The notes below the pieces were generated by a model that saw nothing but the letters and a program-made list of their open reading frames with translations, was not told the DNA's origin and did no database searches. A program made the position numbers and the translations under genes. Of a stretch of 64,000 bases of DNA, positions 23,655-41,194 are shown one piece after another (the stretch's first letter is position 1; each line of letters begins with the position of its first letter). The stretch spans positions 1,101,001-1,165,000 of the forward strand of contig JAQFVV010006454.1 in the NCBI GenBank assembly GCA_028023455.1, given 5' to 3'. This DNA is from Epiperipatus broadwayi. Taxonomy: Eukaryota; Onychophora; Udeonychophora; Euonychophora; Peripatidae.

Positions 23655-23915
23655 TATATATATCAATAAGTGAGATGATAAATGCAAACTTCTTCCTATT
23701 TGGAAAGAGTTTTTTTAAAAAAACATTCTTAATTTAACATTTTTGCTATTGGTGGAACTTTAACATTTTTTTTCAAATCAGTGATTGTAGCGCCTCTACA
23801 ACCGTTTTTCTACCTTTTATCACCCAGTGGATGACTTGTGTTATCAAGTCAAAACATGAGTATATTAATATTTAAATTTTTTTAACATGGATGAACCTGC
23901 AACATATGTTTATAT
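23655..23915 (+). mobile_element. 3' fragment of a type J Penelope-like element, nested in repeat L
   Basis: Matches the right arm of the PLE pair at 15680-16545 from the CINK-stop-DD region through the 3' hairpin (GACTTG/CAAGTC, then AAAACATGAG) to AACATGGATGAAC. TA runs lie at both ends, and the L repeat continues on the far side, so this PLE inserted into the L array. Confidence 0.8.
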
Positions 23916-24455
23916 ATATATATACATGCAGGTTTAAACCTGTATAGTGTATTAATTTACAAATTGAAACATAGTGTGTCAAGGGTCTTCCCATGCCTCA
24001 TATATGTATGTAAAAATGAATTATTCTTCTGTATATGAGGAATCAGAATGACTAAATGTCAACATGGGTAGGATGACAATCTTGACACTAACATGGGCTT
24101 TAAATATTCCATTATCAGATTTTTAATGAAATGGAAGGCTGAAGAGTTGGGAGTTGGAGTAATTTGAAGCATGTCCATTAAAGTATGAAAATTGGCTATC
24201 TTAATATAAAGCTGAGCAATGATTGTATATGTGTGTGGAGATTGTAATCTGGACCAAATGATGAGTGCTGGTTTAGCACAAAATACATCTATTGGTGATT
24301 ATTTATCTTTTCAATATGTGTGTGATCAGATGGATCAGCAATATGAGATGGCAAACAGAGTTGATGGTTGTGTAAAAGTCTGAGTTTGAATCTCACATAC
24401 ATTGCATAGATATATGCAGGTTTAAGCCTGTATAGTGTATTAATTTGCATTTTAT
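23916..24455 (+). repeat. family L ribozyme-bearing repeat, continuation and copy 3
   Basis: The unit edge GCAGGTTTAA(A/G)CCTGTATAGT occurs at about 23927 and again at 24417, giving a unit near 490 bp. Between them lie the leader with CCATTATCAGATTTTTAATG, the hammerhead, and a B-box-like AGTTTGAATCTC. Confidence 0.8.
24243..24303 (+). ncRNA. decayed hammerhead, family L copy 3
   Basis: Core reads ATGATGA (first C changed) and AAAA in place of GAAA. Stem II GTGCT/AGCAC and stem I ACCAA/TTGGT still pair. Confidence 0.65.
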
Positions 24456-24591
24456 ATTAGTGTATATTGTAAATTTTTAATTAAATTTAAAATAACTATT
24501 GTCATTAAAATGAACACATGAAATAATTAATTTAACTTTATTCTGCTTTACATTATGGATAGTATGTCAAATATATTTTTAACTTTTAATT

Positions 24592-24595
<4 letters not shown>

Positions 24596-24632
<37 letters not shown>

Positions 24633-24689
24633 TATATCAAATATAAAAGTATATCTAGTGATCATATATATATATATATATATATATGA
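24596..24689. repeat. TA microsatellites with a small palindrome
   Basis: Two TA blocks; the second lies between GATCAT and ATGATCACTAGATGG, making a perfect inverted repeat around it. Confidence 0.9.
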
Positions 24690-24895
24690 TCACTAGATGG
24701 AGCTTACCAATAGCTCTAAATAAGCTTTATTTTTATAAGTACCAAAAGAGAAAAAATTCTAAATCTCTATCATTAAAACCCTACCTCCAGACAAATTAGT
24801 TTTGAGCTTATGGCTCACTTCAATGGAGGGCTGAGTCTCTAGAAACTAGATCTAAAATACTAACTCAAAAGTCAGCACTTATAATGTATATATTG
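24690..24895 (-). repeat. family A-like ribozyme repeat, single copy
   Basis: Minus-strand copy that shares GAGTTAGTATTTTAGATCTAG, AGTGAGCCATAAGCTC and TTTAGAGCTATTGGTAAGCTCC with the array at 16600-17508. Confidence 0.75.
24784..24829 (-). ncRNA. decayed hammerhead, family A-like
   Basis: Stem I CCTCCA/TGGAGG (6 bp) and stem II GAGC/GCTC are perfect and the cleavage triplet is GTC, but the core reads TTGAAGT and AAAAC. The helices outlast the catalytic bases. Confidence 0.65.
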
Positions 24896-29734
<4,839 letters not shown>

Positions 29735-29826
29735 TAGAGCATGCTAATTAGCTCTAAATAAGCTTTTTTTATTTATGATAAATGCTACTACAAGAGAAGG
29801 CATTCAAATCATTTTTATCTTGGATT

Positions 29827-29882
29827 GTCCCCATCCCCAGACCAGTTTCGACCTATGGGTCTCTTCAGAGAGAAGTTGGGAC
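29827..29882 (-). ncRNA. hammerhead ribozyme, family M unit 1
   Basis: Core CTGAAGA (plus 29862-29868; position 7 is A, a tolerated position), perfect stem II GACC/GGTC with CATA loop, GAAAC, TG loop, cleavage GTC, outer stem GTCCC/GGGAC. The first stem I pair is a U-U mismatch. Confidence 0.8.
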
Positions 29883-30247
29883 ATTAGATTCAAAAAACCA
29901 ACTTAAGCAAAGCATTTATCTAAAAGTTAATTGTTAGAAGAAGATCTGAAACTTTTAGACATCTACATATCTTTAAAGTCAGCTCTTCAACTGAAAAAAT
30001 TATATGGGCCTGAACTTCATTCAGATACTCCATATATTAATAGGCTTAGCCATTTAATTTAGCCAAAGCCTTAACAGCAAAATAATAATAGTAATAATAA
30101 AAAGTCAGATGTCACATGACTTATATATAGCTTGCACATACAAATATGTAAAATTTTAGAGTATGCTAATTAGCTCTAAACAAGATTTTTTTATTTATGA
30201 TAAATGCTACTACAAGAGAAGGCATTCAAATCATTTTATCTTGGATT

Positions 30248-30303
30248 GTCCCCATCCCCAGACCAGTTTCAACCTATGGGTCTCTTCAGTGAGGAGTTGG
30301 GAC
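30248..30303 (-). ncRNA. hammerhead ribozyme, family M unit 2
   Basis: CTGAAGA (plus 30283-30289), stem II GACC/GGTT (one G-U), GAAAC with 2-bp stem III and TG loop, cleavage GTC, stem I CCTCA/TGGGG fully paired (one G-U), then an internal loop and an outer GTCCC/GGGAC helix. Internal loops in stem I facing the stem II loop are what natural fast hammerheads use for tertiary contact. Confidence 0.85.
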
Positions 30304-30495
30304 ATTAGATTCAAAAAACCAACTCAAGCAAAGCATTTATCTAAAAGTTAATTGTTAGAAAAAAATCTGAAACTTTTAGACATCTACATGTCTTTAAAGT
30401 CACTCCAACTGAAAAAATCATATGGGCCTGAACTTTATTCAGATACTCCATATATTAGTAGGCTTAGCCATTTAATTTAGCCAAAGCCTTAACAG

Positions 30496-30584
<89 letters not shown>

Positions 30585-30692
30585 GTCAGATGTCACATGA
30601 CTTATATATAGCTTGCACTTACATATATGTAAAGTTTAGAGCATACTAATTAGCTCTAAACAAGCTTTTTTTATTTATGATATATATATATA

Positions 30693-32274
30693 CTTTAATG
30701 AATTGAATAAAGACCCCTGAAATAAGTAAATGATTTTAAGCTGCATTTGAAGTCAAATTATCATTCTTCACCTCATTCAGATTATTCTTATAAGTCTTCA
30801 TTATAATTTCTCAGTACTTGTATTGATAAATATAAGATTTATATTGATAAGAATTCAGTAAGTGCAATACCAATATGAGACAAGTTGCAAATATAACCTC
30901 TTGCAATAATAGAGTGAAACACAATCTTATTCATTTTTATTTATAAATAACTTTGTATCATAATGTAACTTATTTTTTTCAATTGCTTAAAACAAATCTA
31001 AAATAATTTCATAGAATAACATTCTTGGAAAGTGGTTGCCAGTATCTTGAATGGTTTCACCGATATATTACAGACAGATTTCTTAACACTAGCACATTCT
31101 ATTAATAAATATTGTGCCCTTGTTTAAAGAAAAAAATGCAATACTAAAGTTCTGATTACTATATTAAAAACTGAACTTAGAAATTCAATTGTGAACACTC
31201 AAATTTATAATTTTGCAGTGGCTGCTTGTTATTTAATATATTTCTATACAAATATCAGAAGAAAGATTGGTTGCTTTACAGAAAATATATAAAAAGCTGT
31301 ATAACTGAAAATATAGCTTCATTGTCTAAGATTCACCTCAAATTATGATTCCTATTTTTGATTTCAATTAAACATCTATAAGTAAGAATTATAGAATAAA
31401 AATGGATTAGGATTCAAAGAAAGTTTCTTTTTCCAGATCCAATAATAAAGTCATCTGTATTTGATCTTATATGCTACAGGAGTGTGTTCATTAGATTTCA
31501 AGCAACTCATGTTTATTACAGATTTATAAATAAAATTTAACAACTATAGGGCTGTGTAAATAAACTATGAACCACAGAAATAATGGCTGTTAAAGATATA
31601 AATAAAGTGGCAAAATTGAACAATTTAATAAAGTTACTAATAAATCTATATTTTAATTGAAATATTTACAGGTGTTTTTATATTTTATTAAAATAGTTAA
31701 ATTGTTTTAAAAAGTCCATAGCTAAATAATAATAAAATCTTTTTAATGAAGACTACTTTAAAATCTACACCTAGTACAAAAAATTATAATTTTGTATTGT
31801 TTTTTATGTTTATAGAATTTGTATTATATGCTTTTTTTAATTAATTTCATTTCATTAAATATAAGTCTAGATTTTGAAGTTTTTAACGTTTAACACAATA
31901 AGAGAAATTTATATAATATTGTTAATGTATTCAAAAATAACCCAATCTACAATAGAATACATTACAATAAATACTGTGCTATATAAAAAAATGATAGTTA
32001 TCAATATTATTAATAATAATAAATCCTAAAAAATAAATATGCAAAATTTATATAGATAGGCTAGAAAACAATTAAACTTTATTTCCATAATAATTAAATA
32101 TAATTAATATAATGTGTTAAAAAAAGATTCTAAATTCAGTGAAAATAAGTATATAAAAACTTGCAAGGTGAAATATTTTAAAAGTAAATTATAAATAAAA
32201 TTTAAATTTGTTCAAAGTTTTTCAAAAAATAAATATTATGTAAATATTTAAAATACAGGCAGTCTTCACATATC
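30693..32274. other. AT-rich spacer, nothing recognised
   Basis: No feature seen. Confidence 0.5.
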
Positions 32275-32385
32275 TGGAGCTTAATTATAAATATAGGGGA
32301 TTTGAACTCAGACTTTCAAGTACCCTTCAACTATCCATATTATCTCATACAACAGATTCACATGACCACACATGTAGAAAAGATA

Positions 32386-32436
32386 GTTAATCACCAATAT
32401 ACGTATTTTATGCTAAACCAGCACTCATCAGTTGAT
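32386..32436 (-). ncRNA. hammerhead, family L copy 4 (one core base changed)
   Basis: CTGATGA (plus 32425-32431), stem II GTGCT/AGCAT, stem I ATCAA/TTGGT; GAAA reads AAAA. The outer stem is lost at the junction. Confidence 0.7.
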
Positions 32437-32571
32437 TGGGCAGGCTTCAATCTTTTCAGACATCCATAGCATTGAAAATCTGATGATGAAAAGCCTCAAT
32501 CCCAAAGTGATGCCAATATTATTGTTATCTTAGTATAAACTGAGCACTGATTATATGTGTGGGGGGGAGAT

Positions 32572-32632
32572 GATAATCTGGACCAACTGATGAGTGCTGG
32601 TTTAGAATGAAATACATATATTGGTGATTAGT
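32572..32632 (+). ncRNA. hammerhead ribozyme, family L copy 5
   Basis: CTGATGA 32587-32593 and GAAA intact, stem III ATA/TAT with CA loop, cleavage ATA, stem I ACCAA/TTGGT, outer GATAATC/GATTAGT. Stem II has one mismatch (AGAAT for AGCAT). Confidence 0.75.
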
Positions 32633-32839
32633 TATTTTTCCTACATGTGTGTGGTCATGTGTATCAGTTCTATGAGATAGTGTGGATAGTTGAAGAATGC
32701 TTGAAAATCTGACTTCAAAGACCCTATATTTACAATTAAGCTCCAGGTATGTGAAGAGTGCTTGTACTTCAAATATTTACGCAATAAGCTTGCACCCTGC
32801 CCATCCCTCTTCTATGTATTTAAATGGATAAAGTCATAT

Positions 32840-33210
32840 ACATGAAAAGTCAAAGTGACTTAAGTTCAACATGACCATGGCAATAATATTGGCATCAGCA
32901 TGGGATTTGGGTTTTCCATTATCAGATTTTTAATGGTACAGATGGCTCAAAAGTTGGAGGTTGGAATAGATTGAAAGCTATCCATTAAATTATGAAGATT
33001 TGCTATCTTAATATAAACTGAGCACTGATTATATATGTGTGGGGGAGATGATAATCTGGACCAACTGATGAATGCTGGTTTAGCATGAAATAAGGATATT
33101 GGTGATTATTTATCTTTTCTACATGTGTAATCATGTGTATCAGTTGTATGAGATAGTGTGAATAGTTGAAGGGTGCTTGAAAGTCTGACTTCAAATACCC
33201 TATATTTATA
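32840..33210 (+). repeat. family L ribozyme-bearing repeat, copy 6
   Basis: Full-length unit with the leader CCATTATCAGATTTTTAATG, a TATAAACTGAGCACTGATTA block, the ribozyme and a tail ending ACTTCAAATACCCTATA. Confidence 0.85.
33050..33110 (+). ncRNA. hammerhead ribozyme, family L copy 6 (intact)
   Basis: GATAATC outer strand, ACCAA, CTGATGA 33065-33071, stem II ATGCT/AGCAT with loop GGTTT (all five pairs), GAAA 33087-33090, short A-T stem III, cleavage triplet ATA ending at 33098, TTGGT 33099-33103, GATTATT 33104-33110. Every conserved core base is present. Confidence 0.87.
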
Positions 33211-33307
33211 ATATATTATGCTAAGTTTTACAGATTTGTTTGATAGTAAATTCATTAATAAAATATTAAAAACAAATGGTTTAGTATTAATATTAAAATA
33301 TAATTTG

Positions 33308-33412
<105 letters not shown>

Positions 33413-33746
33413 TGGTGTATAGCTTGCACATTCATAAGAAATTTGGATACCAGAATTGATAGAACTGGATATGTGATCAATAAATTTGGAAGTTTATAGT
33501 CTGTCATGACATAAAATCATGCATGGAAATATAACTAACTTCAGAACTTTGCCACTAAAGTCATCACATGTTCAATTTTTTAAGTACATTTACATGTTTT
33601 TGTAGAATTTTTATTGATAAAAGACTTATGCTCCATTAAATTTTTTATTTTTAAAAAAATTCATTGAAAATATAAATATAAGTTTAAAACTAAAAAAGCA
33701 ATTTTAAAAATAATATATCAACTTTGCAAATAAATAAAAGCAGTAA

Positions 33747-34278
33747 TAGCTATCTCCAAAGTAATGTCACCCACTGCAAGCCATAGTAATCAAAGAATGC
33801 TAGAAGGTTGTGCATCAAAGTCCCTATCTAGTTCTAACACATTCAATACCTCCAGACTAGTTTTTGACTTATGTCCTTCATCAGGTGAGAGGACATGGAT
33901 CTGTGAGTACAACTATATCTTTAGATCTAATGCAACTTTCCAACAACCACCTTTTACTTTTTAGTTAACTATAAAGATATGAACCCAAAATGAAAATATA
34001 ATTATGTTTTTAATCCGAGCTTACTCACTTGTATGGTCATATACTCATTTCAGTATCTATACATTTTGATGTCTTTGTTTTATATAAATGTAGTCATCAA
34101 TATCATTTGACCAAAAGTAGTATTAAATGCTCTAAAATATCACATGACCACCATTTCTTATTAAAACAATAGCAACTCTCTCCAAAGTGATACTACAAAA
34201 TTTCTAGCCTTCATTGATTGCTATGGCTTATACTGGATGACAATACTTTGGAGAAAGTTGCCTCTGTTTTAATAGATC
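33747..34278. repeat. family E (D-like) foldback with one ribozyme
   Basis: The left part shares CTAGAAGGTTGTGCATCAAAG and the ribozyme block with family D. The right end (34160-34278) is itself a small inverted repeat of the element ends (ACTCTCTCCAAAGTGAT and its complement). A CTTGTATGGTCATAT box lies between them. Confidence 0.75.
33849..33892 (-). ncRNA. decayed hammerhead, family E
   Basis: CTGATGA exact (plus 33878-33884) and cleavage triplet GTC present, but GAAAC reads AAAAC, stem II keeps only about two pairs, and stem I has an extra base. Confidence 0.6.
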
Positions 34279-35005
34279 ATGTACACATATCAAATGGTCA
34301 TATAATGTTTACATCAAATAAATAAAAAGAATAACAAACAGAAATATATAATCAAAACAAAAAAGGATTTTCTATCAAATTTATATAACTAAAGTAATTT
34401 TTTTTAAATATAACCATGCAATTAACATATTTTATAAATATTACAATTTCACTTATATTTGAAAAAACAATAAAAAATAATAGTTATATTTTTGATAGTA
34501 TGGATTTTTTTGAAAATAAGTCTCTGTTTTGACATGATTAAATGTTTATTGATAATTTTCTACTAAAAAGAAACAAATATATTAAAATAAAATCTGAATG
34601 CAAACATCAATTTCTTGTTAAGAAACAAATATTTAATATAATTTTACAAAAATGAAAATAAGCAAGTATATCAATTATGAAGAAAATTTTGTTTTCCATT
34701 TTCATGGATTTAATTATTATGAGAATACATAAAAATTCTAGATAGTATTGATACTGATTCTGAATAGATACTCCATTGATAACTTATAAAAAATGGGTAG
34801 GATATAAGAATTAAAATCAATTGAAACTATTGTTCAAGTTTTTTTAATTAAAGGCAATTCAAAGCTATTAATCAAGCACAAAAGTTGGACATAATTGAAT
34901 TAATTTGAACCAGCTTTCAGTACCAACAAATGATTCTCCTTTATAAAACAAATTAGTTCAATTAATTACAATATTGGTATGTTGGAGTATATATATATAT
35001 ATATA
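34279..35005. other. AT-rich spacer, nothing recognised
   Basis: No feature seen apart from a TA run at about 34988-35010. Confidence 0.5.
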
Positions 35006-35119
35006 TATATTGGGATTCCATTCTTGCTATTAAAAGGTGTGAAGGTTGCCTTGACAGCAGTGAGAAATATTGATTACTATATTTTACTGTGAATGTTTAG
35101 ATGGTTACTGGTTGGAACT

Positions 35120-35120
<1 letters not shown>
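35006..35120 (+). repeat. solitary core of the 360-bp tandem repeat
   Basis: From ATTCCATTCTTGCTATTAAA to GGTTACTGGTTGGAAC it matches the array at 13211-14046, where the third unit is cut at almost the same two places. TA runs adjoin it on both sides, suggesting a discrete element of about 105 bp. Confidence 0.8.

Positions 35121-35165
<45 letters not shown>
35121..35165. repeat. TA/TG microsatellite
   Basis: TA units passing into TG units. Confidence 0.95.
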
Positions 35166-35172
<7 letters not shown>

Positions 35173-35824
35173 TGGACTTAAGGATTGTTTGTAATAATTT
35201 GTAAACCGTTAACTTTATTATTTCAATTATAATTACAATTATACATATATATATATATATATAAGTAGAATCAATAAATGTAAGTGAATCTAAAGAAATA
35301 TTACTTCCAATTATGTTGTGTGTAATATATCTTTTATTACTACCATATTATTTGCAAAAAAAAAAAAAATTATTCATCAACTACCTTGGAGTATTGGCAC
35401 TAATCAACTTGTATATATATATAACTGGAATTTTTAAACGTTTCAGATAAATTTCAATTATATGGTAACCAGGCAAAGCATTAATTAAAAACTGACCTTT
35501 CCAACTGAAATTACATTATATAATAAATTTTGTCTGGTCTATTTTTTAACCAAGAAAGAAATCACGTAGTTTGTATCCTAATTTATATAAGAAAATAAAT
35601 CAGATGATAATAATTTTTGGTTTAAAACATAATTTTATTGTTATGTGTGTTTTTTAAAAAAAAAAGTTTTATAAAAAAGGAAATGGAATGGAAATGAATA
35701 TTATTTTATACAAAATATATTTTTATTAGCTCAAGCTTAAAAACAAATCTGATTGTTAGTAGTATATACTCTTATTCTTCTCTTTTACTTTCTTTACACA
35801 TCTTCATATATTCATATATACTTT
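35166..35824. other. AT-rich spacer, nothing recognised
   Basis: Short TA runs and an A13 tract; no gene seen. Confidence 0.5.
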
Positions 35825-36060
35825 TTATAATAACTTCTTTCATATACACTTCAATACAAATCAATATTCTTAAAAAACTTTTTTATTTTCCTTACAGTTA
35901 TTGGAAAAAATAAAATATAAATTATTAAATAAAGAAGAAAACTAGAAATAATAAAAAGCTCTGATGAAGACTGCTGGTCAGTTGAAACTGTAAGGAAAAT
36001 AAACAGGTTTTTTTTTCAGAAAATTGTTTTGCATTGAAGTGTATATAAAAGAAGTTATTA
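35825..36060. repeat. foldback with hammerhead-like segment (family F)
   Basis: Inverted arms 35825-35905 and 35985-36060 share AACTGTAAGGAAAATAAA and TTGAAGTGTATAT. Only the right arm has the preceding CTGATGAAGACTGCTGG and TCAGTTGAAAC (35963-35991). GACTG/CAGTT can pair, but one extra base separates it from CTGATGA, so a canonical hammerhead is not formed. Confidence 0.6.
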
Positions 36061-37547
36061 ATTTATATATATATCTGACTGTTCTCATTATGCATTTTAG
36101 ATATATTATTTTTAAAAACATTTTTTATTTTTAAACTTTTAATTATCTTTTTTTTTTTAAAAAAAAAAAAAGTAAAAATGTAGTGATGGTAAAGATTTAT
36201 TCATTAAAATAAAAAAACATGACAATACTATGAAAATGGCCACTAAAAAATATTTCAAATATTGCATATGTGAAAGATTAATCCTTCTGCATTTCAATAT
36301 TTTTCCATTTTTCTCTTAGTGACAATTTGATTTAATTGTTCAACATTTTATTTTAGTAGTAAAATCTTTAATCAACATTACAAATCAATAAATTGGACAA
36401 TATTTGTTAGAAATTTAAGTTTACAAAAGTAAAATATTATAAGAAATAGAAGAAAGTGAAAAAGATAACAACTAGTTTTTTTCTTATTGATTGATGTCAT
36501 AATGTTATTAAAAGAAGTAAATTAAGAAAATCTTTGTTGAATGAATTTTATTTTTAAAGATAAATGAATAATTATAATGTCATTATAAAGCTATAAATTT
36601 TTGTTTTAAAATTGAAAATTGCATTTATAACTATAAAAATATCACAAAAAGGTTTGTACTATAATGATTGTCAGAATACATTATTGTAGTTTCATTTTTA
36701 TTATTATTTCAAATTTATAATTACTATACAAGTATTTTATAATAATAATCATAAATATTTAGATAAATTATAAAGTTATACAATTTTATTATTCACTGCT
36801 AACAACAATCAAAGAGGAGTTAAAAGTTTATATATATACTCAAAATTAAAGAATCTATTAATCTGCAACATTCTAGGGTCTTGTCAGATTATTTATACTC
36901 TTATTTTGTGGACTAATCTATGAAACACTGAGATTATCATATTTTAAGTTAATAACTAAATAGTTACTTAATTTGCCATTTTTATCTTCAAATGAACATA
37001 AATCCATCAAAATAGCACTAAATATGGCTGAAAGAGAGTAATTTAAAGCAGGCAAATAACAGTATCATTATAGTATTCTGTCATGCACTGAATCTCAGAA
37101 TTATTGAGTTAAAATACTATATTTTACTTATAATTATAAAAAATAATAGATACAATATTTTTAACGTATTTTTTGCCAATGACAATTTCCTGTTTTTCGT
37201 TATTACATTTCCATTACACTTATATTTTTTGAAAAAAACAAATATTTTCAAATAAAATCTGTCTCTAAACTTCATATTCTTATCACAAAATAAATATTTT
37301 ATTTAATTGTACAAAATTAAAAATAAATGTGTAAAAAAAACCTGGTAAACTTATAATTTTCAATTTCAAGATTTAACCAGATTTGAGTATTACAATGATG
37401 CTGTGATTTTTATACCATCTCTATGTTGTTATAAGCTTATCTAGAACTCTACATCACCATGTACAGTTGCCTTTTTATGCAGTTACAATTTTAAAAGTAT
37501 TAATTAGAACAAAGTGAAGATGTTAGTAGTTTATGGATATTTTACAT
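36061..37547. other. AT-rich spacer, nothing recognised
   Basis: No feature seen. Confidence 0.5.
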
Positions 37548-37983
37548 CAGAGATTGGCAAACTTTTTAACATAAAGAACCGTATTTTGTTTAAATCTATC
37601 TTTCTTCTTTATTAAAGAGTTACAAGAAAAGAGGTATATTCCTCCCTCCATTAAAGAGATGCAAGAAAAGAGTTAAAAAAACATGTTCATAAAAAATATT
37701 AATTTATGAATGGTTATGGATATATTTTAATAATAGAATATATTACAATTTTTATACATATGAACAGAATAAAAATTCTTTTAAAAATAAATAAATAAAT
37801 AAATTATTTCTAATGTGTAAATATTCTTCATATATAAGAATACAGTTGAATTCAAAAAGAGACATTGTAATGCACATTTTTCCTCTCCTACTCATCAAAA
37901 TATACAACAGAAAATAAAAATGTGATTACCATGAAAAAAAGTCATGAGATTGTTATCAAAGAGTCAGGATTTGCCAAATTCTG
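37548..37983. mobile_element. hAT-like MITE
   Basis: The left end CAGAGATTGGCAAACTTTTT followed by AAAGAACCGTA has the look of hAT-superfamily termini (CAGAGGTGGGCAAACTTTTT with AAAGAGCC). The right end GATTTGCCAAATTCTG is an imperfect complement. No transposase and no clear 8-bp target duplication is seen. Confidence 0.5.
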
Positions 37984-40900
37984 TGTTAAGCAATGACAGT
38001 AGCCTTTTTTATGATTAACAATAGCCTATTTTTATGATAATGCTATGAAAAGCATTATCTAAATGTCAATAGAAGTGAGAATTTCTGATTAACTAAGTGT
38101 TTTATTCTTAGGCTAAATAGCAGAAAAATTATATTTTTTAGTAATTTGTTCATGGATTAAAGGTCATTTATGCAATATTTTTGTAAAAGACTTATTTTAA
38201 GCTAAAAATTACATCACCACAAAATATTATTGTTAAAAATAATTATTTTTAGAATGATATCTCTTTAAAATGCTTGTTACAGAAAGCAGTTTCAACTTAC
38301 CAAACTAGAATCATTTTTGTGAAATGATAATATAATTATTATTTAAAATTTTAATAACAATAAATAATATCTGTACTTTTTATTTCATTCTTTAATAAAA
38401 CTAATCTTAAATTTATCTTCACTTTAATAACATCGAATTCAAATATCTAATATTTTGTTTTACTAACTTTTTGAATAGATAAATTTATCCAGTAATGAAA
38501 ACTCTGTTATTATACTATCAAACAACAAATGATCACCATTCTTTATGCTTACACAAGCTGTTCCTGCACGAGTGACGCTACCATATGCAAAGGTTTGCCT
38601 CTCTGTTATTATAGATAGAATTCTGTTTAAAAATTTATTTTTATATTTTTGAAATATAAAATATTAACTGCTAAAATGTATATGACTTGAAAACTTACAC
38701 TTGTAATAAATAATAGTAATGTGATCAATATATTATATAAAAAAAATGAATTGTAAAAATAAAGTGTTCCTAAAATGTCATATATAGAGGATAATGTTCA
38801 AATTTCTCACTAGAGCCTTTTCACAATAGAAAAATGAACTTTGTTATTAACTGGGGTAAAAAAACATGGGTTCAAAAAATTCAATAGCTATTTTAAAAAG
38901 AATAATCCTTCACTTGAAAGCATGCCACATTCTTTTTCCTTTGACCCTGAAAAATAGAGAGTTTATTTGGAATTAATATATATAATACATTTTAATTAAA
39001 GTTCTTACTAGCAAATGAATAGAAATCCAACTAAGTACACTACATATAACAACAATTGGCCACATATGAAAGACTGTGAAAAAAAGCAATCAAAGAATTA
39101 ACATTTTACACGATGTATATTATGACAAAAAATTGGTAATATTGTATTTTATTATCAGATTTTATTTTTGTAATACTAAAATGGAATAACATTTTTTATT
39201 ATTTTCACTCTCCAATTTTTATATTTTTCTTTCTCAACATAAATTTAGTAAGCAAAATTAATTTACAAATAAAATATTAACTTTACAAATAAATAAAAAT
39301 GACTTATAAATAAAAATATTGTCAGTTTTAAGAGAAGTTTTTTCTGTATATTAAAAAAATGTTTAGTTACAAATTTTAATATTTTTATATGTATCTGCCT
39401 ATAGCATAATTTAGAATAATCAAAATTCTCTTTAAAAACTTAAACTTATAACTATAAAAATATAAAATATTAGAACAATAATTTTCAAATTATTGACAGT
39501 TTTATCTGTAATGGCTTTTAATCCCTGACATCAAGAAAAAAATATTTGACTAATATGTTATAAAAAGTTACAAAAACTTTAATAAAATTGAAATGTAAGT
39601 GACAGCTAAATATTTAATAATAAAAATTTAATAAAGTTATAAAAAATAATTATAAAAAAGATAAGGAGAATTTATTTTCACATTGTAATCAAAAATAAAT
39701 TCAGCACAAGTATGGTAGAAACTTTTCAATTTTGCTCAATGTAATTATACTATGCCTTAATTATTTTTATTGGCTGAAACTATCTTTTTCTTTGATTTTT
39801 TATCCCAAGCAGCTCCTGATATCTTGTAGTTATAGTTAGAACTAATAATTTACAAATACATATTTTACTTAAACTTTCCAGTATCAGAAATTGAGAACAG
39901 TCTCTAACTATTAATAATAGGAATTGGACTTGTTTGCATACTTGCAAACTTCTCAGGTTTGTTGGCAAAAAGCTTAAATATGAGTTAGCCAGACTATATC
40001 ATATTATCAGATGTGGCATGATTTCAGTCATTTAACTTTAAATTATTGTTTTCTCTGATTACATCATAGTTAAAATTTATCTAAAAATTACATTGAAATT
40101 TTTTATGAAAACATTAAATAACTTATTAATCAAAATAAGGGTTTTCTTCATTTAGAGCTTGTACAGTTTGATATTTATTTTCCTTTCAACTTCTATGGCT
40201 ATCAGTCATGATATTTTGTTAGAGTTTTTTTTTAAAAAATTGAAAAACTGCAAACTAATGAATACCATTTCATTAATTTAAAAAAAATTGAAAGAGGTTA
40301 GAATTCACATCATAAACTAAAAAGATCAGCTAATTAATTAATATAAAAAGCTATATTAGTATTCCAGCATGGTTACCCACGTCATTCATTCAGATATTGT
40401 ATATAATAATTTAAAGTGACAGTTCCATCCTCACGCTTTACTTGCCAGTACTTCGGATTGTCTCATATATAAGCATTTGAGTCATAGGAATAAGAGGATT
40501 CCTTTTATTCCTGCATAAATACTATATCTTGTATTGATGAGAAAGTATTCATTTATTATTAACACTCGCAAAGCATATGCACAATTAGCTTAAAAGGCTG
40601 ATATTTGAATATATATGCAGTACAGAATAAGGACATATTTATTTTCTAAACATGCTTAAATGGTAAAAAGATTGATTTGTTGTTTACAATGAATAATTTA
40701 TCAACTTTAAATCATGATTGCAAAATTTACTACTGCAAATATAGATAATCTCTTGCCATTACTAATCATATATATATATAGACATGTATTTCCGGTTGGT
40801 AATAGATGATTCCATTTTGAAAGTTGAGTTGATAATGATTATGAATATAATCGAAAATATTTCTTTATGAGTTTTAATTTATATTATATTATAAATTGTT

Positions 40901-41194
40901 TACCGTTGTTTGGAATATATTTAAGTTTCGTTATATATATATTAATGTATCCTTACCTTGCATGAAAGTGGTATAAATGAAAGTTATCAAAACTGTCAAC
41001 ATAAGCAAGGAAACTCAGGTGTTGGTACATCTATATAACCTTACAGACATATTATTTGTCAAGTAAAAATTTAAATTATATACTTCACCTAGTGATATTT
41101 TTTTGGCTCATTGAATGATTAGTAATAATGTTTAATACATTTACATAAAGTGATTTATAGTACAGTTGTGAGAGCTGAAAGTTTGAGTTGTATT
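37984..41194. other. AT-rich spacer, nothing recognised
   Basis: GC-richer islands at about 38555-38605 and 40420-40465 are unexplained. No coding frame of note. Confidence 0.45.

Larger units (their letters stand above)
32275..32760. repeat. family L inverted pair, copies 4 (minus) and 5 (plus)
   Basis: The left arm begins at AGCTTAATTATAAATATAGG and the right arm ends with its complement near 32748, so two L copies face in opposite directions. The join near 32440-32500 has lost part of the leader of copy 4. Confidence 0.85.
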
